Shown here in pieces: positions 58,173 through 64,000 of a stretch of 64,000 bases of DNA. Position 1 is the first letter of the stretch. Every line of letters starts with the position of its first letter. Origin of the DNA: Streptococcus sp. F0442 (GTDB taxonomy: Bacteria > Bacillota > Bacilli > Lactobacillales > Streptococcaceae); contig NZ_KB373314.1 of NCBI RefSeq assembly GCF_000314795.2, positions 554,418 through 618,417 on the forward strand, given 5' to 3'. Both the position numbers and the translations under genes were made by a program. Under the pieces are notes generated by a model. That model saw nothing but the letters and a program-made list of their open reading frames with translations. It had not been told where the DNA came from and did no database searches.

Positions 58173-60631
58173 TCTCTATTTTCCTTTTTGAAAAAGTTGG
58201 CTGTTTGCTCAACAAGTCGTTCTCTCAATGTCGTGTGAAGGGGCAATACCTGTTGCAAGCTATCTAAAATTTGTTTTCCATATCGTTTGGTCACCACTCG
58301 CTGGTCTAATAGGAGCACTAAAGATTCCTGTTCTTGGAAACGACTGGTTCTCCCAATGGCCTGCTTTAGTCTCAAAATCGCGACTGGCAGACTATAGTCA
58401 TAAAAAGGGTTCTTCCCCTCTTGTCTGAGTTGGCTATTTACCTTTTGAACCATATAGTTTTTAGGATTATCAAAAGGCAAACGCGTGATGATTTGAATCA
58501 CTTCTCTTTGTTGGGAAAAATCGACTCCCTCCCAGAAGCTTCCTGTTCCCAATAAAATCGTACTCTCTCCACGATCAAATCGTCGTTTAATATTGGCTGC
58601 ATCCCCATTTCGGTACTGAGCCAAATGAGGAAACTTCAAAGCAGCTGAGGTCTCCAGTAATAATTCTTTTGAAGTGAATAAAAGAAAGATTGGTTTTCTA
58701 AGAGGAAGCAACTCTTCGATCAGTCGACTGATTTCAATTGCATACTCTGATGAAGACAGGGAAACCACATCTGGAAAATCAATTGGTAGGAGCATTGCCT
58801 GGTGTTGCTTTAACTGGGTTGGAACCTGGTAGATTTGCTGCTCTTGGTAACCTAATAGAGAAGGCAAATTCACCTTTTTACTAATAGCGATGGTCGCTGA
58901 TACAAAGAGCACGGGCACTTCTTCAGGAACAAAATCCCTAAAGGAACATAAATCCTCAACTCCTGCATGAAGATGAAGGATTTGGTGTCTATCGACCACT
59001 TCTTTATCTATCCAAAAGGTCTGGTAGCGCTCATCAAATAATTCTCTTAGTTTCTCTAAAGAGTCGTTTTTTAATTCCGATACATCTTGACGTATTTTGG
59101 CCACTGTTTGATCGGATAAAACTGCCGTTTTTCCTTGCTGGATTTCTTTGGAGCAGGCATTTAACTCAAATTGAATACTCTCCAACAAACGCCGTTGCAG
59201 AAGATCTTTCTCCTCCTCAATTGCGTGTTGCAGGCTCATTAGAAGAGATTGCAAGGTCTCTTCTCTCTGTGAAAACTGCTCCAAAGCAAAGAAGAGTTTT
59301 TGTGCTTCATCCACAACCAGGACAGTCTCTTGAAGCAGACTTTTGTCATCTTCTAGGCGGGTTAAAAGATAAGCATGATTGGTCAGAATCACCCGGCTAG
59401 TTTTTACTTTTTCCTGGCCAAGACGCCAGAAATCTTCCTGATAAAAAAGTGAATGCTTCGACAATTGGCCATCGTGACTTATTTCAGAGACAAAATGGGC
59501 ATGACGATAAAGCTGGCCAATCTCACTTAACTCTCCTGTTTCTGTCATGGTTAGCCAAACCAACAGTTGCATCTTAAAGCGTCGGATCATCCGATTATCT
59601 GAATCACTCTGTAAGGTCTCATAAAATTTATCAAGTTGGATGTAATCCTTGGGACTTTTCAGGCTATGAAAGGGGATTTGGAAAAGATCCTGAATAGCCT
59701 TTCCTTCCTTTTTCATTATTTGATCCTGAAGAATTTTAGTCGGTACACTCACAAGGATACGCTTAGAGGTTTTGGACAATAGCGTTAACAGATAGGCGTA
59801 GGTCTTCCCAATTCCTGTCGGAGCCTCTATAAAACTTGGAAGAGGCTGACGCAAACTTTCCTCGAGATAAGCCACAAATTGACTCTGCTCCGGATAAGCC
59901 TCCAATCCCAACAACTGCATATTGAGTTCAAATTGTTCAGATAAATGGTAGCTTTCCAGAAACTGCTGTGGCTTTCGCAAATAGAGTCCATGAACTTCGA
60001 ATAAATGAGACGGCAAAAAGAGGCTACTGTCTTCAAGTGCATCTTCTATCAACAGCCGTGATTCATAAATCAAACAATCTGCCATCGAAAGGAGGTTCTC
60101 AATCAATCCTCTTGGTAAGCTCGCAATTTTTTCTCTTAACTTCAACAGCAACTGGGCTGTTGCCATAGCATCAGCTAGGGCAGAGTGAGCATGATGCAAC
60201 TCAATGTCCAGTTCAGTCGCAAGTGCTCCTAAATTGTAACGTTCCAAAGTAGGATAGAAAATTTGAGACAATTCGACCGTATCAATTCGAGGAGTGGTTA
60301 GCTCAAAGCCTTCCCAAAAGAGGGCTTCTGCCAATAAATTCGCATCAAATTTGACATTATGGGCCACAAAGACGGCATCTTCTATTAACTCAAAAATTTC
60401 TTTTGCCACTTGTGCAAACTCTGGAGCTTTTCGCAAGCGAGCATCTATCAGGCCAGTCAATTGTTTGATGTGCTCATCCAATCGTTCATGGGGATTCACA
60501 TCCGTCTCATAGGATTGAGTGATCCTGCCATCTTCAACGATGACAATTCCAACCTGAATGATCTTGGCATTGCTTCCAGCACTGGTGGCTTCCAGATCCA
60601 CAATGGCGTATTTCCGTTTCTGTCTTGTCAT
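58169..60631 (-). CDS. dinG: DnaQ-family exonuclease/DinG-family helicase
   Basis: 820 residues from the ATG at 60631 (the in-frame TTG ten codons earlier has no ribosome site). The N-terminal exonuclease has IVDLEATSAGS (about 9-19) and FVAHNVKFDANLL (about 89-101). The helicase has APTGIGKTYAYLL (Walker A, about 280), VVDEAQKLF (DEAQ box) and GTGSFWEGVDF. The four-Cys iron-sulfur knuckle of E. coli DinG is absent, as in other Firmicute members. It has an extended -10 but no ribosome binding site; the leader would be about 4 nt. Confidence 0.92.
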   Translation of the reverse strand: MTRQKRKYAIVDLEATSAGSNAKIIQVGIVIVEDGRITQSYETDVNPHERLDEHIKQLTGLIDARLRKAPEFAQVAKEIFELIEDAVFVAHNVKFDANLLAEALFWEGFELTTPRIDTVELSQIFYPTLERYNLGALATELDIELHHAHSALADAMATAQLLLKLREKIASLPRGLIENLLSMADCLIYESRLLIEDALEDSSLFLPSHLFEVHGLYLRKPQQFLESYHLSEQFELNMQLLGLEAYPEQSQFVAYLEESLRQPLPSFIEAPTGIGKTYAYLLTLLSKTSKRILVSVPTKILQDQIMKKEGKAIQDLFQIPFHSLKSPKDYIQLDKFYETLQSDSDNRMIRRFKMQLLVWLTMTETGELSEIGQLYRHAHFVSEISHDGQLSKHSLFYQEDFWRLGQEKVKTSRVILTNHAYLLTRLEDDKSLLQETVLVVDEAQKLFFALEQFSQREETLQSLLMSLQHAIEEEKDLLQRRLLESIQFELNACSKEIQQGKTAVLSDQTVAKIRQDVSELKNDSLEKLRELFDERYQTFWIDKEVVDRHQILHLHAGVEDLCSFRDFVPEEVPVLFVSATIAISKKVNLPSLLGYQEQQIYQVPTQLKQHQAMLLPIDFPDVVSLSSSEYAIEISRLIEELLPLRKPIFLLFTSKELLLETSAALKFPHLAQYRNGDAANIKRRFDRGESTILLGTGSFWEGVDFSQQREVIQIITRLPFDNPKNYMVQKVNSQLRQEGKNPFYDYSLPVAILRLKQAIGRTSRFQEQESLVLLLDQRVVTKRYGKQILDSLQQVLPLHTTLRERLVEQTANFFKKENRE

Positions 60632-60641
60632 AGTACTTAAA

Positions 60642-60650
60642 ATTATATCA
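60642..60650 (-). promoter_or_regulatory. Extended -10 box close to the dinG start
   Basis: Minus-strand TGATATAAT (60650-60642) ends 10 nt before the ATG at 60631-60629. The start site would fall about 4 nt before the ATG. There is no Shine-Dalgarno box. Confidence 0.55.
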
Positions 60651-60749
60651 CGTTTGAGCAAGCTATGCAGATTTTTTTATCCTTTCAAGCCGACTTCAAT
60701 CCTGTTATTTTCCTTGTAATTTGATACACTATTCTAGAAAGGAGTCCCA

Positions 60750-61385
60750 ATGAAAATCTATCGAACTGTTAATCCTGTAGCTTATGAAAACACCTACTAC
60801 CTTGAAAATGACCAGGCCCTTATCCTAGTAGATCCAGGTAGCGACTGGGCTACTATTCAAAAACAAATTGATCGCATAGGAAAACCAATCGTAGCGATTC
60901 TTTTAACCCATACGCATTACGATCACATTATGAGTCTTGAAAAGGTTCGTCAACAGTATTACTTCCCACCTGTCTATGTCCACCCAGCAGAATCTAGTTG
61001 GTTGTCTTCTCCTGTTGACAATTTATCTGGTTTGGATCGTCATGCAGATTTGCAAGATGTGATTTGTAAAGAAGCAGAGTTTCTCTATGAGATTCGCAGT
61101 GAGTATGACATAGCGGATTTCCACTTTTACGTTCTGGAGACACCGGGCCATTCGGCCGGTGGAGTCTCTATCGTCTTTCCCGACGACCACTTGGTCCTAT
61201 CCGGTGATGCCCTCTTTCGTGAGACCATTGGACGGACCGATCTTCCAACTGGAAATGCTACACAGCTATTAAACAGTATCAGGGAAGAACTCTTTCCTCT
61301 TCCATCTTCCTACACCGTCTATCCTGGTCATGGCCCTGAAACTTCTATCGGACATGAAAAAATGTTCAATCCCTTCTTTAGGTAA
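60750..61385 (+). CDS. MBL-fold metallo-hydrolase (glyoxalase II-like)
   Basis: A 211-residue metallo-beta-lactamase-fold enzyme. THTHYDHI (about 53-60) is the zinc motif HxHxDH, ETPGHSAGGVS gives the third His, and LSGDALFRETIGRTD the bridging Asp. YPGHGPETSIGHEK ends it. The length fits single-domain GloB-like hydrolases, which cleave thioesters such as S-lactoylglutathione. The substrate here is unknown. AAAGGAG precedes the ATG. Confidence 0.9.
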   Translation: MKIYRTVNPVAYENTYYLENDQALILVDPGSDWATIQKQIDRIGKPIVAILLTHTHYDHIMSLEKVRQQYYFPPVYVHPAESSWLSSPVDNLSGLDRHADLQDVICKEAEFLYEIRSEYDIADFHFYVLETPGHSAGGVSIVFPDDHLVLSGDALFRETIGRTDLPTGNATQLLNSIREELFPLPSSYTVYPGHGPETSIGHEKMFNPFFR

Positions 61386-61434
61386 TCTTAAAAAGCCCTG
61401 TCTCATCCTTCCTGTACTAATTAAAGGATACAAA

Positions 61435-61460
61435 AAAGCAAGTGTGAACTTGCTTTTTTG
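61435..61460. terminator. Bidirectional terminator between the MBL-fold gene and ftsX
   Basis: AAAAGCAAGT pairs perfectly with ACTTGCTTTT around GTGA, with T-runs on both strands. Confidence 0.9.
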
Positions 61461-62387
61461 TTATATTTTAAGGAAACGTCTCATGGAGATTGAAGAACCG
61501 ATCGCTCCGATCAAAATTCCCAATCCAAACAAGGCACCGACCATAATAGGCACCAAGAGATTTGGGCTATATAGGTACAAGTTTTGGTCCGCTAAGTTAT
61601 TGTTCATCGATGTGTAGACAACATTGTAGACATAGAAAACCAAGGCAGAAGGGACCACGGCTCCTAAGAGACCGATCCAAGCTCCTTCTAAAAGGAATGG
61701 CGCACGAATATAGCCACTTTTCGCACCAACTAGACGCATAATCTTAATCTCACGACTACGTGAAATAATAGTGATCCGAATCGTATTGGAAATCAAGAAG
61801 ACCGCGATAAAGATCAATAAGGCTACACCAATCAAGCCCCAGTTTCGAATAAAGGTTCCAAGGGCAAATAAGCGTTGGGTATCTACCCCACCATCTTTAA
61901 CTTCAGAGACCCCTTCAATTTTTTTGGCATCAGCCGAAACTTGCTTAACATATTTAGGAGCTGTGGTCTCTACATAATAGGCATCATAAAGAGGATTTGC
62001 ATCTCCATCAAAAATCTTCCAGTTGTTTCCAGCTGTTTTGATCAGTTTATCATACTGTTCTTCCTTACTAGAAAAAACTACCTTATCGACATGTTTCATG
62101 GCTGTTAAAGCATCGTAGACTTTATGGTAATTTTCATTAGTGACAGTCTGACCTTCTTGTTCAATCTGTTCGCTCTGATCTTGAATATCTTTGCGCATGT
62201 ATACTACAACCCGCACACTGTTTTGAATATCATCTGAGAGCTTGATGGTATTGGCAATGACAGAGGCAAAGATAGCAACCAAGCTAAGGGTAATCATAAC
62301 CGAGCTGACTGCCGCAATCGTCATCCAACCATTTCGTTTCAAGCTTTTAAACGATTCGATTAAGTGTCGGAAAAATCTTCTAATCAT
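61461..62387 (-). CDS. ftsX: Cell division protein FtsX
   Basis: FtsX is the membrane part of the FtsEX complex, which in streptococci activates the hydrolase PcsB at the septum. The ATG at 62387 gives 308 residues (MIRRFFRHLIESFKSLKRNGW), overlapping the end of ftsE by 8 bp; GGAGAG lies upstream. An N-terminal helix (about 22-45) is followed by a large outside loop (about 46-165), then three helices, with REIKIMRLVGAKSGYIRAPF as the FtsX signature. Confidence 0.95.
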   Translation of the reverse strand: MIRRFFRHLIESFKSLKRNGWMTIAAVSSVMITLSLVAIFASVIANTIKLSDDIQNSVRVVVYMRKDIQDQSEQIEQEGQTVTNENYHKVYDALTAMKHVDKVVFSSKEEQYDKLIKTAGNNWKIFDGDANPLYDAYYVETTAPKYVKQVSADAKKIEGVSEVKDGGVDTQRLFALGTFIRNWGLIGVALLIFIAVFLISNTIRITIISRSREIKIMRLVGAKSGYIRAPFLLEGAWIGLLGAVVPSALVFYVYNVVYTSMNNNLADQNLYLYSPNLLVPIMVGALFGLGILIGAIGSSISMRRFLKI

Positions 62388-63072
62388 CGTATCCGTACTC
62401 TCCTTCCGCTTCATCACGCACGACACGACCATTTTCAATCGCGATGACACGGTGACGTAAGGTATTTACAATTAAGCTATTATGGGTCGCCATTAAGACT
62501 GTGGTCCCTTGTAAATTAATCCGTTCCAAAAGATTCATGATCTCCCACGAATTATCTGGGTCCAAGTTACCAGTGGGTTCATCCGCAATCAAGACTTTAG
62601 GATTGTTTACAATGGCCCGCGCAATGGCAATCCGTTGTTGTTCCCCACCTGACAATTCATTCGGGAATGAACGAACCTTGTGTTTTAAGCCAACAAGATC
62701 CAAGACTTCCATAACGCGCTTTTTAATATTCCGTCGGCGTTCCCCAATAACTTGCATAGCATAGGCAATGTTTTCATAAACTGTTTTCTTTGGAAGCAAT
62801 TTGTAGTCTTGGAAGACTACCCCAACGTTCCGACGCAACATAGGAATATCGCGTTTTTTGATTTTATCTAAATCAAAATCAGCTACTTTCAAACTTCCTT
62901 TATCGTGTTTTACTTCACGGTATAAAAGTCGAATAAAGGTCGACTTCCCTGCACCAGAAGGTCCTACAATATAGGCAAATTCTCCCGGTTCAATTTGGAC
63001 CGTTACCCCTCGAAGGGCCGTAGTCCCGTTGTCATACTTTTTGACAACATCTTTCATTTCAATCATTGACAT
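62380..63072 (-). CDS. ftsE: Cell division ATP-binding protein FtsE
   Basis: The ATPase of FtsEX, 230 residues. Walker A GPSGAGKST is near 38-46, the Q-loop in VFQDYKLLP, the signature [14 protein letters not shown] near 139-152 and Walker B VLIADEPTGNLDP. AAAGGA lies 10 nt before the ATG. It is followed by ftsX and preceded by prfB (42 bp gap), the order found in other streptococci. Confidence 0.97.
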   Translation of the reverse strand: MSMIEMKDVVKKYDNGTTALRGVTVQIEPGEFAYIVGPSGAGKSTFIRLLYREVKHDKGSLKVADFDLDKIKKRDIPMLRRNVGVVFQDYKLLPKKTVYENIAYAMQVIGERRRNIKKRVMEVLDLVGLKHKVRSFPNELSGGEQQRIAIARAIVNNPKVLIADEPTGNLDPDNSWEIMNLLERINLQGTTVLMATHNSLIVNTLRHRVIAIENGRVVRDEAEGEYGYDD

Positions 63073-63114
63073 GTAATGAAATTCCTTTCATTCTTTTTAG
63101 GTATCCACTTTAGG

Positions 63115-64000
63115 TTATTGGAGTCTCCATTTGAGATAGGCATCGATAAAACCATCGATATCTCCATCCATCACCCTATCCACCTGCGCAACTTCGTAGT
63201 TGGTCCGGTGATCCTTAACCATCGTGTATGGGGTAAACACATAAGAGCGGATTTGACTTCCCCAAGTGATTTCTTTCTTATCCCCTTTTAGAGAATCCAC
63301 TTCTGCAGCTTTTTTCTCTTGCTCTAATTGATAGAGTTTGGCTTGCAACATCTTCATAGCCCGATCACGGTTTCCGTACTGAGTCCGGTCAACCGTCGAA
63401 GCTACTACAATCCCTGTCGGAATATGTGTCAAGCGCACCCCAGTAGAGACCTTGTTGACATTTTGTCCACCAGCACCACCAGAGCGGAAGGTATCCATCT
63501 TGATATCATCATCTCGAACTTCCACTTCGATAGTATCATCTAATTCTGGCATGACTTCAACAGAAGTGAAGGAAGTATGCCGACGTTTGGCGGAGTCAAA
63601 TGGAGAGATCCGAACCAAACGGTGAACCCCCATCTCAGACTTGAGAAGACCATAGGCATGAGGCCCTTCAAAGGATAAGGTCACAGACTTGATTCCAGCC
63701 TCATCACCAGCCTGATAGTCCAAGACTTCAACTTTAAAGCCGTGGGCATTTCCAAAACGTGTATACATCCGAAGAAGCATGTCGCCCCAGTCCTGAGCCT
63801 CTGTGCCTCCTGAACCTGGGTGGATTTCTAAGATAGCATTATTATTGTCATAGGGTTCAGACAATAGTAAGGTCATCTCATAGCTGGTCATTCGTTTGTC
63901 TAGTTCTTCTAACTTTTCGATCAATTCTTCTTTGACCGAATCATCTTCTGCCAAAAAGTCCAGTAAGATTTCAGACTCATCAAAGAGATCCACCATTTGA
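63115..64000 (-). CDS. prfB: Peptide chain release factor 2 (5' end outside the window)
   Basis: The 3' 295 codons of the RF2 gene; the frame stays open to the edge, so about 70 N-terminal residues are missing. [23 protein letters not shown] holds the catalytic GGQ, and [15 protein letters not shown] the SPF tripeptide that reads UGA/UAA stop codons. [12 protein letters not shown] is also family-typical. RF2 genes usually carry a programmed frameshift near codon 25; that part lies outside this window. Confidence 0.97.
   Translation of the reverse strand, partial: QMVDLFDESEILLDFLAEDDSVKEELIEKLEELDKRMTSYEMTLLLSEPYDNNNAILEIHPGSGGTEAQDWGDMLLRMYTRFGNAHGFKVEVLDYQAGDEAGIKSVTLSFEGPHAYGLLKSEMGVHRLVRISPFDSAKRRHTSFTSVEVMPELDDTIEVEVRDDDIKMDTFRSGGAGGQNVNKVSTGVRLTHIPTGIVVASTVDRTQYGNRDRAMKMLQAKLYQLEQEKKAAEVDSLKGDKKEITWGSQIRSYVFTPYTMVKDHRTNYEVAQVDRVMDGDIDGFIDAYLKWRLQ

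Overview
The window is a chromosomal segment of a Streptococcus, most likely from the mitis/sanguinis part of the genus (a S. parasanguinis- or S. australis-like species fits, but the species is inferred). The case rests on gene order and protein families: rexB-rexA, the pheS-acetyltransferase-pheT operon behind a T-box, the block rodA / DJ-1 / HAD / gyrB / ezrA / serB, a PavA-type fibronectin-binding protein, EzrA, an LPxTG surface protein, and many extended -10 promoters (TGnTATAAT). I saw no rRNA, tRNA, CRISPR array, prophage or intact insertion sequence.

Layout. 1-2436: end of an unknown membrane-anchored gene and recJ. 2437-6773: a large LPxTG adhesin with pilin-type isopeptide domains, behind a long structured 5' leader and closed by its own terminator. 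6782-12339: a tight leftward run (acetyltransferase, methyltransferase, short-chain dehydrogenase, rnz, unknown, hflX, miaA). 12423-13268: DUF3042 gene, then a structured repeat element (copy A). 12951-20200: the rexB-rexA-DUF4298 operon. 20359-21155: glutathione peroxidase and the second structured element (copy B). 21156-33863: transport and envelope genes (heterodimeric ABC exporter, membrane glycerophosphodiesterase, TetR-controlled ABC pair, aldo/keto reductase, XRE-associated ABC-2 operon). 34099-40457: phenylalanyl-tRNA synthetase genes under a Phe T-box, and a TrpX-type binding protein under a Trp T-box. 40552-50748: PavA, acetolactate decarboxylase, TPR protein, AI-2E-family permease, lactonase, enolase, DUF1694, glycerate kinase, serB. 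50861-64000: cell division and shape (ezrA, rodA, ftsEX), gyrB, dinG, and the 3' part of prfB.

The most unusual signal is a pair of 138-bp elements (12752-12889 and 20964-21101). They align without gaps and fold into the same multi-stem structure. Six base pairs differ at both positions while keeping pairing, and a loop motif TTAGG can pair with a conserved CCTAA near the 3' end. Both lie between convergent genes. Each is bracketed by two copies of a terminator hairpin whose sequence is specific to that locus (inverted at A, direct at B). I do not recognise the family: it could be a BOX-like miniature repeat or a structured RNA.

Other points of interest are three genes whose extended -10 box lies so close to the ATG that the mRNA should be leaderless or nearly so (HAD hydrolase before gyrB, dinG, DUF1694). 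There is also a degenerate ABC exporter with two identical 12-bp boxes 21 bp apart over its promoter, and a Trp T-box controlling a binding protein with no permease or ATPase gene beside it.
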